Assembly: GCA_014706295.1 (NCBI GenBank)
Contig: JACSVZ010000007.1
Coordinates: 682,001 to 746,000, forward strand
DNA from: Lycocorax pyrrhopterus obiensis
Lineage: Eukaryota > Chordata > Aves > Passeriformes > Paradisaeidae
DNA: 64,000 bases
Direction of reading: 5' to 3'
The position numbers and the translations under genes are program-made. Positions within the stretch are counted from its first letter, which is position 1. Every line of letters starts with the position of its first letter. This document shows positions 22,960 through 35,239 of this stretch, piece by piece. The notes under the pieces are model-generated. The model had not been told where the DNA came from, did no database searches, and saw only the letters and a program-made list of their open reading frames with translations.

Positions 22960-23625
22960 AGTCCTCCGAAAGGGCGGTGGGGGGACACGCCGGAGACCTC
23001 CAGCACCCCCCGAGTCGCCCTCGGGGGCGGCAGCGGCCGGGCAGGACCCCCCGGACACCCCCCGGACGCAAACGATCCCGTTCCCGGTGTCCTTCAACCG
23101 TGGGCCTGCTGCCAGAGGGGCAGCAAGGCACGCTGAGGGGGAGGTTGCTGTGACAATAGGGCCCCGCCACCATGTGGGGATCCAGGGTCCCTGGTGCCCA
23201 CCGGGGACCCGCGGCTCCTGCCCCGGGGGGCTCCTGCTTCCCCGCAGCCCCATCCCAGCGGTGCCAGGAAAGGCAGTGGGAGGGGGGGGGGGAACAGGCA
23301 GCCACGGGGTCCCCCCCGGGGCTGGTTCCAGACCGGGAATTGGCCGCAATCAACACCGGAGGGGAAACGGGACTTAATCGGATCAACCCCCTCATGAGGG
23401 AGGCAGAAAAACCCCCAAATGGCATCAGGATCGAGCGAGGGGCTGTAATTAGGAGCCCTGATGGCTGAGCAGGGGCTGGGGGCCGCTAATGGAGGGTGGG
23501 GAGAGAATGAAGTCAGCCCTGGAAGCGGTTCAAGGAGGGGAACGAGCTCCCGGATGGCTGCAGGAAGGAAGGAGGGATGGGGGAGCCAGCCCCACACCCA
23601 CACAAACACCAGCAGTGGGATATTT
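22960..23625. other. Intergenic spacer between TNKS1BP1 promoter and SSRP1 3' end
   Basis: GC-rich but CpG-poorer than the adjacent island. It contains short G runs and no recognisable gene or mobile element. The right edge is a T run immediately before the SSRP1 poly(A) signal. Confidence 0.5.
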
Positions 23626-23630
23626 TTTTT

Positions 23631-23636
23631 TTTATT
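23631..23636 (-). terminator. SSRP1: Poly(A) signal of SSRP1
   Basis: TTTATT on + (AATAAA on the complement) lies about 315 bp beyond the SSRP1 stop codon, at the end of an A/T-richer 3' UTR. Confidence 0.8.
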
Positions 23637-23950
23637 CAACCCGAGTTGCCATGTGAACGGACCCAAAATACAAAAAAACACCACCAAAAAAAAAACCAAC
23701 GAGGGAAGGAAAGAAAAGGAGAGGAACCCAAGCGTTTAGAAAAAATAAATTGATGGGAAACAAGAGTGAGGGACCGAGGAACCTCTGGCCCCTCCCGCCA
23801 CCACGGGGTGCTGGGGGGACAGGGGAGCCTGGCCCCGCTCCCGGGTGGGAGCCATCCGAAGGGAGCCCGGGACCCCGGTCCGTGCCGCGGGGCCGGCCCG
23901 CCCAGTCCTCTCCCGGCCTGGGAGCCAGCCTGGGGCCAGCCGGGACGGGG

Positions 23951-26900
23951 CTAATCCGAGCCGGACGCCGAGTCCTCCGAGCTGGGGGGCGGGCTGGCGG
24001 CTCCCTCGTCCTCCGAGTCCTGCGGGCGGGGGACAAAGAGGTCAGCGGGGGACAGTGAAGGCAGGGCAGCATCCCCCACTTCTCCTGTGCCCCCACTGCA
24101 GGGACAAGCAAGGGTGATGGTGGTGACCTGGGGACAACCCCTGAGGGATGTCCAAGTACCACGGACACGAGGTACCAGAAGGACCCCGCCTCTCCAGCAG
24201 AAACCACCGGGATGTTCCCCAGGGGAGAGGGGCCAGGACCTCCTCCCTCAGCTGTGACCCCCACCTCCTTCTTGCTCTCTGCAGAGGAGCTCTCGTCGCT
24301 GGACACGAACTCCTTGCTCTTGAAGCTGTCGCTCATGCCCTTAGCCGGGGACTTGGAGGACGAGGACTTGGAGGTGGCGCCTTTCTTGTCCCCTTTCCCC
24401 TTCACCTGCTTCTCCTGCTTCTTCTTCTTCTTCTTTGACCTCTCCCTGCACGGGGTCGGGTGGGAGAGGGGAGAGCAGGGGCGTTACCCGGCTGGCAGCG
24501 CGCTGGCCCCGGGAACAGCCCGATTTTGGGGGGCCAGGCGGCCCTGCTGGCCCTTTGCCAGCACACTCACCCCCTGTGGCTGTCAGCCTTGCTGTATTCC
24601 TTCATGGCCTTCTCGTAGTCCCGCCTGGCGTCTTCCGCCTTCCGATCCCACTCCTGCGGCCAGAGCACGGGGTCAGCGAGGCCCCCCCTCCTCCTCCACC
24701 GTCCTCCAGCACCCACCTGCACCCCACCCTGCTCCCACTCCCGATCACTCAGCTCACCAGCCAGCCCGAGGATGTCCCCTCCCCTTCCCAACTCCCCATC
24801 TGTGCAGCTCCACGCTCCCAGGAGCAAGGGAGGGTCTCCCACATCCAGCCTCCCCTCCTGTACCAGGCCCAGCCCTGCCTCGGGCCTCCCATCCCTCACC
24901 TCCTTCTTCTCCTTGGACATGGCCTTCCAGAGCTCCCCAGCCTTCTTGGACAGGTCGGTGATGCTGATGCCAGGGTGGTCCGACTTGATCTTCTCCCGGC
25001 TGGCGTTCAGCCAGAGCATGTAGGCCGACATCGGGCGCTTGGGAGCGTTGGGGTCCTTCCCCTTCTTGCTCTGGGAGGTGGAGAACACCCATGGAACCCC
25101 AATGCACCCCTCACCCAACACCTCAGAACAGCAACTGGGAAGGGCTGGGCACGGGAACAACGTGCCCTTGGGAGAGGCTCAGCCTGGACCCCGTCTGGAG
25201 GCAGCGACGCCAGGCCTGGGCAGCAGCTCCGGCCAGGGCACTGGTGAGTGCTGCAGAGGCTGAGGTGAGGCAGCTCAGGTGGGGCTGCGACCCTCCTGCT
25301 CCAGGAGCTGCTCCTGCTCCCACAGCAGCCCCTCACCTCCGGCTGCTTCTTGCGGGGCTTGCGGTCCTTGACGATCTTGGCCTTCTTGGCCGGTTTCTTG
25401 TCGTCGCGGTCGCTGTCGCCGTCGCCGCTGGAGGAACTGGCCGAGGCGTTGCTGTCGAACCTGCACAGGGGCACCAGCCTCGGAGCTGCCCCCAGAAACC
25501 GCAGCCCCGAGGCTTCCCAGGCTGGAGCCGCCGTGCTCCCGTTAACAGCCCTCAGGGGAGTCGCCTTCCACGAACACGGCTCATCGTGTTCTGCTTCCTG
25601 GACGTTCGGAGCTCTCGGGGCGCCACGGCTCAGCTCCAAGCTCCCCCCGCGCCTCCCACCCATCCTCACCCCAGCCTGGGGCCTTAACCCTCCTCCCAGC
25701 TGTTCTCTTTCCCGGACGGAGCAGCCAAGGCCTCCCCAGGAGCCCTCGGTCCCTTCCAGAACTCTCTCATGCTGCCTAATGCCATTCTAAGGAAGCGAGC
25801 CCAGAACTGCCCCAGCCGCCCAACATTCCCAGGTCCAGGGCTGCACGTGCCCAAATCCAGGTGATCCCACTCATGCTGTGAGCATCTCTGAGTGCTCACA
25901 GGGCCCTAGAACAGCACCTTCTTACGTGGCTCCTGTCACTCTCTACTCACTCTTCAGCCACGTCATCATCCTCTTCTCCAGGGTTGAAGGACTCATCTGG
26001 AGGAGAAAGCGAGTGCTCAGTGCTTCGGACCATCATGGGGAGCGGGAGCCGGAGCACCCTGGCAGCCCCTCGGCCCCAGCCCTCACCGGTCTCCTCCCCG
26101 GAGCCGTCGCTGCTGTCATTGGCGTTCTCCTCCCGGATCTTGCCCTCCTCCTTCATCCTCTCCAAGTAGGCATCGTGCTGGTCCTCATCAGAGTCGGCAT
26201 ATTCGTCGTAGCTTTGCTTCATTCCCTGCGGAGAGGCGGGATGAGAGCTGCTCCCTGTGCCCGCCACGCACGCTCCCCCTCTGGAACACAGCCCTGGGTG
26301 AGCAGGCCCTGGGCACGCACAGGGCAGGGGGCGGACACGGCCACGTCCCCTCCTTCCCCCCTCGGGGCCCCGGAGAGAGGGGCGGAGCAGTTACGGGGGT
26401 TAGGGGGGCCCTCGCACACCACGCTGGGGTTACTGGGTTAGTCAGAGACCACCACGGCCATGCACAGGAAACCTGCACCAGGAGGAGGAGGAGAAAGAGG
26501 AAGGGATATCGCACGGACCTTTTTCCTCTACAAGGGCAAGGAGAGAAAAGAGAGGTGAAAAAAGGAGGGAAAAGCAGACGGATTCCGGAAGAAGGTGGTG
26601 CCGGCGCCAGCGGGCGCGAGCCCAGCCCCGCGCGGCCGGTACCTCCTTCAGCCCCCGGTTCTTGATGTTCAGCTTCTTGGCATTGACGAAGTCGAAGAGC
26701 TTCCCGTACTCCTCCCTGCGGGAGAGGGCACGGTCGGGCCGGGGCGCCGGGGAGCCCCGGTGGGCGCAGCCGGGCTGGCCCCGCAGCCCACGCCCACCTC
26801 TCGATGCTGCTGAAGGTGTACTGGGTGCCCTGCTTGGTCTCGATCTCGAAGTCGAAGGAGCGGGTGGTGGTGGTGCCGCGGGCGAAGTTGACGAAGGAGA

Positions 26901-29063
26901 TCTCGTCGAAGCGGATGTGCACGGGGGGCTTGTGCACGTAGATGAAGCCCCTCTCCAGCGGGTACAGCAGCCCCGAGCTGGCCTTGTAGGAGCAGGTGAT
27001 GCACTGGGCTCCGGAGTGTCTGCGGGGCAAACTCCGCTGTCCGTCCACGGGGACAAACACCCTCCCCGTGCCCGGCCCCGGCAGCCAGGCCCTGCTCCCC
27101 GGCACGAATCACACACACAGAGCCCCTTCCCCTGGCCATGGGAATGAGGGGGGAAGAGAGGGGGACTGGCCCTGCAGCCGCTCACCCCTGGAAGTTTCCG
27201 GGCACGGTGATCTTGCGGTTCACCAGCGCCTTCATCACCCGGCTGACCATCTCGTAGAGGGACCCCGACATGTTCTTGGTGAGCCGCCCCTCGAAGCGCT
27301 TCTCCACTTCCTCCCTGCGTGGAGGGAGGGAGGGAGGGAGGGAGGGCAGAGATGAGAACGGGGTCTGGGGGGGTCAGCACCTCCCTCAGGATCCAGGAAG
27401 GGGTCTGGGAAGCGGCGTGGCATGGGGGGAACTCACTCGTTCATGTTGAGGGTCAGGGAGATGTCCTCGTCCTTGGAGAAGAGCAGGATCAGGAAGTGGT
27501 AGCGGGTCTGGCCTTGCTTTATCGGGGGGTCCAGGCTGATCTGGAAAGCGAGGGGGAGGTGAGGACACGAAAGCCCCCGAACCACCCCCACCGCCCTCCC
27601 GGGGGAGGGCCAAGCCACTCCCGCTCACCACGAAGAACATCTGGCGCTGGTCCTTGTGCGGGAGCAGGAAGAGGCGCAGCACGGTGGTGTAGGGGATCTT
27701 GTAGTCGAAGGTCTTGCCGTGCAGGTGCAGGAAGGTGGGGTAGATGCGGATGTCGTAGCGCCCGCGCGGCGTCAGGCACTGCAGCTCCCGGAAGATGCAG
27801 ATGGCGTCTCCGGTGGCCTGGATCACGTCCGCCTTGGACAGCACGTTCTGGGCGAAGGCCTGCGAGGGAAGCGGTCACCAAGGGTCCCTCGCTGCCACGG
27901 CCCCGCCCTCCGGCCGGCCCCACGCACCTCCACGGGGTCCACGCCGTCCTCCTGTGTGGGGGGCACGTAGAACCGGACCTCCATGAGCGAGACCTCGGCG
28001 TCGTCGTTCTGGTGGAACTCCAGCGTCACCTCGTTCTTGCCCGTGGTGCACTGGGACACGTTGCTGAGCGGGATCTCGAACACCGGCTGCTCCCCGATGT
28101 CGAAGGACAGCAGCTGCCCTGCGGGGACGTCACAGCCAGCTCGGAGCTGTGCCCCGCAAATCCCATCTCCAGCCGCAGCCTCGCTCCTCTCCCAAAATCC
28201 AGCAGTGCCTCTGCTCTCACCACTGCATTCCCACCCTCCAGAACCCCCAGGCTTTCTCCCTTCTGGCTGCCTGCCACCGGTGGGAACATCCCACCCCACA
28301 GCCTCAGGCTGCCGCTGGGACTCACCTCCAAACCTCACCGTGCCCCAGTTCCAGCCCTTCACACACAGATCCTTCTCCGCCAGCTCCAGGCAATAGTGGG
28401 CCTTGAAGAAATCTGAGAGCTTGTCGAATTCCTGGGTTGGGCGAGAGGGAGGGAACACCATCAGGAAACACCACGAGCCCCACGTGAGACACAGCCCCCG
28501 GGCACGGAGATGCAGGGGGCAGAGCTGTTCTGGGGCTCGCAGGGAGCACAGCTGGGACAGGGACAGGGCCAAGGCAGCGGGAGCAGGGACTCACCGACTC
28601 CCGGAACCCGTCATACTTGTAGACGTGGCCGTTCTTGGTGAGCAGCTTGAGGCCGTGCCCCAGCGCCACGCGCCGCCACACGCCCTCAGCCAGCTCCGAG
28701 GCCTGGATGTTGTCCACCTTCCCCGTCTTGCTGTTCTTGAAGATGACACCCTGCCGGCTCAGCCGCAGCCGCCCATCGTTCTGCGGGAGAGCCGGGCGTG
28801 AGGGGACTCGGTCCCCCGGAACCGTGGGGGAAGCACGGCCCCTTTGGGTGCAGCCCCCCAGGCACCCACACCACCGACCCACCACCGACCAGCCACAGCT
28901 TCACCGCCCACGCCCTCCTCGCCACACAGCATTCGCTCCCCCCCTCCACCCCCCAACACACTCCAACCCTGGAAGCGCCCCGGGGCCCTCCCCAGGTCCC
29001 CTCGCTCACCATGGACCCCTTCACCTCCTGGTAGATCTCGTTGAACTCCAGCGTGTCGGCCAT
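23951..29063 (-). CDS. SSRP1: SSRP1, HMG-box subunit of the FACT histone chaperone
   Basis: Nuclear partner of SPT16 in FACT; handles H2A-H2B and H3-H4 during transcription and replication. Sixteen coding exons (complement): 29010-29063, 28595-28780, 28326-28431, 27928-28118, 27629-27859, 27437-27540, 27186-27314, 26798-27019, 26643-26715, 26087-26225, 25951-25996, 25337-25460, 24900-25070, 24571-24653, 24265-24445, 23951-24019. They total 702 aa (human 709). N-terminal and middle PH-like domains (start [35 protein letters not shown]) are almost identical to mammals. An acidic stretch ([20 protein letters not shown]) follows. The HMG box spans [20 protein letters not shown] to about [11 protein letters not shown], then a Lys-rich and Ser/acidic tail ending SEDSASGSD. 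The start exon follows an acceptor near 29,078, implying a noncoding first exon. Confidence 0.98.
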
Positions 29064-29689
29064 GGCGGCTGCGGGCTGCGGGAGGGGACGGGGACGAGCT
29101 CAGGGCGGGTTCAGCAGCCTCCCCAGCCCGGCATGCCCGGGGCAGCGGCAGAGGAGTCAGTCACGGCAGCTGTGGGGGGACAGCGGGTGAGCCGGGCTGG
29201 CGACGGGCTCCTGGCCCTCCCCGGCGCTCCCAGAACCAGACCTCGCCGCCCCAAAACTGCTCCCACCCCCAGTCCCGGACGCTGCCTCTCGCGGTGGCAC
29301 CCGGCACTCACTGACGGGGGTGACCCCGGCCCCTCTCGCCCCCTGCCCCAGATGTGCCCTGGCCCCAGGGCCACCCCCGCTGCGCCCCTCGGCCACCGCT
29401 GTGTCATCGCACCTCTCGAACACGCCCACCCCTGCCCTTCCCCTCCACGATACGGCCTCTCCGCCCCCCAAACCGCCCGCCGCACCCCCAAATTCCGTGC
29501 GGGCCTGAGCTCCCAAGCGCCCCCCGGGCCTCCCCCCAACCCCAGGCCTGCCCCCCCGCCCCGAACCTGCTCCCATCTCAGGCCTGTTCCCCCATCCCAG
29601 CCCGGCCTCCCCTGACCCGGGGTTCCCCCCCGCGGCACCCAGACACCCCCCACCCCCCGGGCGAGCCCGCCCGGCCCCCCCGCACCGCC

Positions 29690-29900
29690 GCCGCCGCTTT
29701 TCCCGCCTGCGCAGCGCGAACCGCGCGGAGCCGCCGCCGCCGCCGCCGCCGCCGCCGGAAGTCGCGCTGACTTCCGCCATGGCGCCGGTCCGCGCTGGCG
29801 CCCCCTGGCGACGGGGCGGAGCCGTGCAACGCCCGCCGCCGCACCGCGGGCGGCACCGCAGCGCGCCGGAGGACCCCGCCCACCGAGGCGGCGGGGGCGG
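29690..29900 (-). promoter_or_regulatory. SSRP1: SSRP1 CpG-island promoter with ETS, E2F and NRF1-like motifs
   Basis: The inverted repeat GGAAGTC-GCGCT-GACTTCC (29757-29775) contains two facing ETS cores. TTTTCCCGCC (29698-29707) fits an E2F site and is followed by CTGCGCAG, an NRF1-like half. A donor-like CGGCG/GTGCGG on the complement near 29,690 could splice to the acceptor at about 29,078. This is the usual make-up of a TATA-less housekeeping promoter. Motif calls are by eye. Confidence 0.5.
29731..29757. repeat. (CCG)n trinucleotide repeat in SSRP1 leader
   Basis: Nine uninterrupted CCG units. They lie in the putative noncoding first exon of SSRP1, where on the complement they would be read as GGC. 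Confidence 0.85.
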
Positions 29901-30607
29901 GGCTAGAGCGGCCGCGCCCCCGCCGGCCGCCGCTCCGCCCCGCCCAGCACCATAGACAGAAGAGGGGCGGGACCCCCATTGGCCAGCGCGGGGCGAGCCC
30001 CGTGACGTCACCTCGTGTGGGGACCCCCAGAACCCCCAAACCCGGGGCGCCCCAAAGTGTTGGAACCGGACAAAGGGGCGGCCCAGAGCGGGGCACCCCC
30101 GGAACCGCCCACACGGGGCGCCCCCAGCGTGCTCCCCTGCAGCGGAGTCCCCCCCAGACCAGGCATCCCCAGTCCGGGGCGCACCCCCCAACGCGGGGCT
30201 CCCCGGTGTCCGAGCGGGTCCCCCATTTGGGGCTCCCCCCCACAGGGACCCCCGGGAAGGACCCCGCCTGCACCCCTCCATCCCTCCAGGAAGGGGGGGG
30301 CGACCCCTCCCGTCCCCTCGGGCCGTGCCCCCGCCCCCGGCCCCCGCCCTGCCCCCGCCTCCGCCCGCCCGCCCGCCCGCACCGCCCCCGCTGCCCGCAC
30401 CCCTGCGGGCTGCTGCCCACACCCTGCCGGTACCCGCGCCCTGCCCGTGCCCCTGCCCGTGCCCCTGCCCGCGCCCGCGCCCTGCGCTGCCCGCATCCCC
30501 GCTCACCGCCCGCATCCCTGCCCTGCCCTTCCCGCATCGCCCTCCGTTCCCGCAGCCCTGCCTTGCCCTGCCCGTGCCCCCGTCGCCGGCCGCCCCCCGC
30601 GCTGCCC

Positions 30608-33600
30608 ATGCCCTCCCCGCGCTCCCGCACCCGCTGGGTGAGCGACTTCTTCTCGTACGAGACCACCAAGTCGGTGGTGGTGAAGAGCTGGGTGGTGGGC
30701 GTCGTCAACCGCGGCGTCCAGCTCCTCATCCTCTCCTACTTCGTCGGGTGAGCCCCCCGGCAGCCGCCGGGACAACCCTGGGGCACCTCTGGGACACCCC
30801 GCCCCGGGACATCCCCCGGGACATCCCCCGGGACACCCCCGCACCCTCTTCCCGGCACCGCGGCAGCCACCGCGGTGACTCCCACTTGCTGCTGCTGCAG
30901 GTGACGCCCGGGGGTGACAGGGGTGATGGGGGCGACGGCGTGTGGCACGGGGGTGACAGCGAGGGGACACCCGGCCGGCGGTGCGGGGGAGGGGGTGGCC
31001 GGGCCGGGAGCGGTGAGCGATGGAGCAGAGGAGGGACGGGAGAGCGGGTGACAAAACGTGTCGGCGCCGGGAATTCAGGTGTGCCGGGGCGGGTGACACG
31101 GCGGGGACAGCCGGGAGAGCGTGCCTGCCGACACGGCGGGACAGAGGATGTCCGTGCGGCTGACACGAGGGGGACAGCCAGAGAGCGTGCCGGTGCGGGG
31201 GGCGGGAGGGTGGCAGCGCAGGGGACATGACGGGGACAGCGAGCTGTGGTTACGGGTGACACGAGGGGGACAGCCAGGACAGCATCTCTGGGTGTGGGTG
31301 ACACCGAGGGGCAGAGAAGCCGCTCGGCCCCAGGGGATGACAGAAGGGGGTCCCTGTCCCCGAGCGCTGCCGGGGGGTGACAGCAGCCACCGGCGGGGGA
31401 ATGACGAGCGGCTGCCGGGAACCGGGAGTCACGGGCAGGTCCGGGGTGTGCCGGTGGTGCCCGGGGGTGGCCGTCCCCAGCGTCACCCGCGGTGCTGTCC
31501 CAGCTGGGTGTTCCTCCATGAGAAAGCGTACCAGGTGCGGGACACCGCCATCGAGTCCTCCGTGGTCACCAAGGTGAAGGGCGTGGGGCGCTACGCGGGG
31601 CAGGTGATGGACACGGCCGACTACGTCACGCCCCCCCAGGTGAGGGCCGGGGGCCGGAGGGGTCGCTGAGGGGCGCGGGGCCACCCCCGCCTCAGCTCGC
31701 CAGCCCCCCCGACGGGTCGTGTGACAGCGACGTCCCTCAGGGCACCTCGGTGTTCGTGGTGGTCACCAAGCAGATCCGGACCGAGGACCAGGAGCAGGGC
31801 TTGTGCCCGGAGGTGCGGGGGGGGCAGGGAGCGCTCGGGGGGACCCCTCGATGAGCCCCCCGCCCGCTGACCCCCGCCCCGCAGAGCGAAGCCGCGTTCC
31901 ACTGCTCGGCGGACCGGGACTGCCGGGAGCTGAGCCCGGGCACGAGCAACGGTGAGCGACGCCGGTGGGAACGGGGGCTGAGGGGGCCGGAGGGACCGGG
32001 GGAGCCACCACGGGCAGCAGTGAGGGACCCTCGGTGGGCTCAGGGGACTGGGGGGGCCCGGGGCTCTGATGTGGGAGCTGGGGGAGCCGGGGGTTCAGGG
32101 TCCCAGGGGTGCCGACGGGGGTCCGGGAGTCCCAGGGGTGCTGACGAGGGTCTGGGGTCTCAGGGGTGCTCCCGAGGGTACTGACAGGGGTTTGGGAGTC
32201 CCAGGGGTGCTGACGGGGGTCTGGGGTCTCAGGGGTGCTTCCGAGGGTACTGACAGGGGTTTGGGAGTCCCAGGGGGGGACTGACGGGGGTCTGGGGTCT
32301 CAGGGGTGCTGACAGAGGTACGGGGGTCCCGGGAGTGCTGACAGGGGTCGGGGTCCGAGGTCCCAGGGGTGCTGATAGGGGTCCGAGGTCCCAGCGGTGC
32401 TCCCGGGGGTACTGATGGGAGTACAGGGGTCCCAGGGGTGCTGACAGGGGTCAGGGGTCCGAGGTCCCAGGTGTGCTGACAGGGGTTCGGGGTCCCAGGG
32501 GTGCTGACGGGGCGCTGCATCTCCTACAACGCGACCCTGCGCACCTGCGAGATCCAGGGCTGGTGCCCGCCCGAGGTGGACACTGTTGACGTGTGAGTGG
32601 GGCCGGGGGGGCACAGGGGACACGGGGAGGAGCAGGGGACATGCCCCGTGCCGTGTCCCCAGCGTCACCCCCTTCCCTCCAGCCCCGTCATGCTGGAAGC
32701 TGAGAACTTCACCCTCCTCATCAAGAACAGCATCCGCTTCCCGCTCTTTGGCTTTGAGAAGTGAGTGGCACACTGCACGGGGGGACACAGGGGGACACTG
32801 GGGGACACAGGGGGACACAGAGGGACAGGGGGACAGGGTAACACAGGGACATGGGGACGGGGGACATGGGGACACAGGCTCACGATAGTGGGGGCACACT
32901 GGGATGGGGGTCCACGAACCCCAGACTGCTGCCTGATGGCACATCCCTCCATGTCCCCCTGTGCCTCCCCGCGTCCCCAGGACCAACCTGCCACCCCCCG
33001 GCAGCGGGGTGGAGCTGGGCCGGTGCCGCTTCCACCCACAGCTGCAGCCCCTGTGCCCCATCCTGCGCCTGGGGGACGTGGCACGTCTGGCGGGGCAGGA
33101 CTTCCCTGCGCTGGCTGCCACCGTGAGCGGGGACACGGGGGGCATGGGGGGCACGGGGGGCATGGGGGGAATGGGGTGGGTGTGAGGACATACGGGTACG
33201 AGCAGGTGGGATGTGAGGGCATGGGGACATGGGACTTGGGGACACAGAGACGTGGGATGTGGGGATGTGGGGTGGTAGGATACACGGACATGGAACATAG
33301 GGGTGCACGGCATGGGGACACGGGATGCAGGATGTTGGGAACAGGACACGGGGATACAGGAACACAGGGCACAGTGATGATGTGGGGCTTGGCACAGGGA
33401 TGTGTGTGGGTGCACGGGGTTTGGGATGTGGGGCATGGGGACACGGGGTGCACAGACACGGGGATTTGAGACATGAGGTCCAGGGACACAGGGATGGGGG
33501 ACCTGGGGACGTGGGGATGTGGGATGGGACACGGAGCATGGGGCCACGGGACGCAGGGCTGTGAAGCTGTGGGGACCCGGGGCCGTGGGTCCGGGGTCCA

Positions 33601-34569
33601 TGGTGCTGACGCGGGGCTGGGGCAGGGGGGGGTGCTGGGGATCAAGATCGGGTGGGTGTGTGACCTGGACCGGGCCTGGGAGCGCTGCCTGCCCCACTAC
33701 TCCTTCACCCGCCTGGACAGCCTGGCCCGGACCCCTGCCCCTGGATACAACTTCAGGTACGGCCAGGACACGCCTGGCACGGGGGTGTGCGCTGCCTGGC
33801 GTGGCTCCTGTCCCCATGTCCCCGTGTCCCCGCATCCCCGCAGGCACGCCAGGTACTACCGCTGGCCCAATGGCTCCGAGCGCCGCACCCTCACCAAGGC
33901 CTTTGGGATCCGCTTTGATGTCCTGGTGCACGGCAGCGTACGTGCGGGGCCGGGGGCTCGGGGGGCCGCGGGGGCGCCGGGGGCTCCGGCCAACAAGGGC
34001 TCTGCTCCCCCAGGCCGGGAAGTTCGGCATCGTCCCCACCCTCATCAACATGGTGGCCGCTTTCACCTCCATCGGTGTGGTGAGTTGTGACCGTTCTCAG
34101 CCCCGGCGTGGTGGCACCGCCCAGGGCAAAAGGGGGAAATCCCGTGCGGGCCGTGGGGCACGGGGACACAGCACAGCCACGGGGTGGCAGCGGCCGGGCT
34201 CCGTGCGGGTCGGGGGATGCTCCGCAGCGCGGGGCCCCCCCACCCCAACGCTGCCGCCCCCAGGGCACGGTGCTGTGCGACATCATCCTGCTCAACTTCC
34301 TCAAGGGCGCTGAGCACTACAAGGCCCGCAAGTTCGAGGAGGTCAGTCCCGGGGCCGGGGTGCCCTGGGGATGGGGGCACCTCCGGGGGGCTCCATCGGC
34401 CCCCCCGGGGCAGTGACTCACCCAGTGCCCGTCCCCTGCCCCACAGGTGCCAGAGGCCGGTGTGCCCACCACCCCCGCCAGCCCCACGGCGTGTCCCCCC
34501 GGGGCGCTGGGGGCCTGCACCCGGGACAAGCAATCCACCGACTCGGGCACCTTCTCCCTCGGCCTCTAG
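30608..34569 (+). CDS. P2RX3: P2RX3, ATP-gated cation channel P2X3
   Basis: Trimeric ligand-gated channel of sensory neurons. Twelve exons: 30608-30747, 31504-31639, 31741-31812, 31885-31951, 32499-32592, 32683-32760, 32981-33122, 33626-33756, 33844-33937, 34014-34079, 34264-34341, 34447-34569; 406 aa (human 397). It has two membrane segments and a large ectodomain with the ten conserved cysteines. [12 protein letters not shown] (with the TxK site), [20 protein letters not shown] (ATP-contact lysines), NFR in [38 protein letters not shown] and the tail [13 protein letters not shown] all match P2X3 rather than other P2X subunits. The N terminus ([15 protein letters not shown]) is about eight residues longer than in mammals; no nearer in-frame ATG exists. 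It is divergent from SSRP1. Confidence 0.97.
32080..32495. repeat. Minisatellite in P2RX3 intron 4
   Basis: Imperfect units around GGGTGCTGACAGGGGTCCGAG and GGTCCCAGGGG recur through the intron and run up to the acceptor of exon 5. Confidence 0.75.
33140..33600. repeat. GGGACATGGGATGTGG-type repeat in P2RX3 intron 7
   Basis: G-rich, purine/T-biased short units (GGGGACAC, GGGATGTGG, GGGGCATGG) tile the intron. No coding signal is present on either strand. Confidence 0.7.
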
Positions 34570-34679
34570 CCCCGGGGGCCGCGGGGCAGCCCCCCGCCTG
34601 CCCCCCACGCTGTGGGGCAGCCCACGGCTGGCTGAGGGGCTCGCCGGGACCCCCGTCAGGCTCCTGCTGCCCGCCTGTC

Positions 34680-35130
34680 TCCAGTGCTCACCCTGTGAGC
34701 CCCATCCGCATCCCAGTGTCCCCAGTGCCCACCTGGGGTGTCCCAGTGCATCCCAGTGTCCCCAGTGCCCACCCCGGGTGTCCCAGTGCATCCCAGTGTC
34801 CCCAGTGCTCACCCTGTGAGCCCCATCCACATCCCAGTGTCCCCAGTGCCCACCCCGGCTGTCCCAGTGCATCCCAGTGTCCCCAGTGCCCACCCCGGGT
34901 GTCCCAGTGCATCCCAGTGTCCCCAGTGCTCACCCTGTGAGCCCCATCCACATCCCAGTGTCCACCCCGGGTGTCCCAGTGCATCCCAGTGTCCCCAGTG
35001 CTCACCCTGTGAGCCCCATCCACATCCCAGTGTCCCCAGTGCCCACCCCGGCTGTCCCAGTGCATCCCAGTGTCCCCAGTGCCCACCCCGGGTGTCCCAG
35101 TGCATCCCAGTGTCCCCAGTGCCCACACGG
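34680..35130. repeat. P2RX3: Minisatellite in the P2RX3 3' UTR
   Basis: Units of about 38 bp built on CCCAGTGCATCCCAGTGTCC and CCCAGTGCCCACCCCGG alternate with a longer variant containing CTGTGAGCCCCATCCACATC. Around a dozen copies sit between the stop codon and the poly(A) signal, so they should be part of the mRNA. Confidence 0.85.
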
Positions 35131-35225
35131 AGTGCCCCAGCCCTGCCCCTTGCCCCGAGGATGCCCCCCCCCCAGCCCCTCCCTGTCCTCGCCACCCCAC
35201 GCCGGGGGGGCTGCACTCCCCCCCC

Positions 35226-35231
35226 AATAAA
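35226..35231 (+). terminator. P2RX3: Poly(A) signal of P2RX3
   Basis: AATAAA lies 657 bp after the stop codon. It is the first such signal downstream and lies just after the 3' UTR minisatellite. Confidence 0.8.
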
Positions 35232-35239
35232 GCTGTGGC

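Noticed and set aside
23686..23755. AATAAA on + near 23,745 as a poly(A) signal of a + strand gene
   Set aside because: It lies inside the SSRP1 3' UTR on the opposite strand and no + gene precedes it.
29157..30515. Open frame of 452 codons on - starting MAEVSATSGGG
   Set aside because: Covers the (CCG)n repeat and CpG island at the SSRP1 5' end; low-complexity Gly/Arg translation. At most part of it is the SSRP1 leader.
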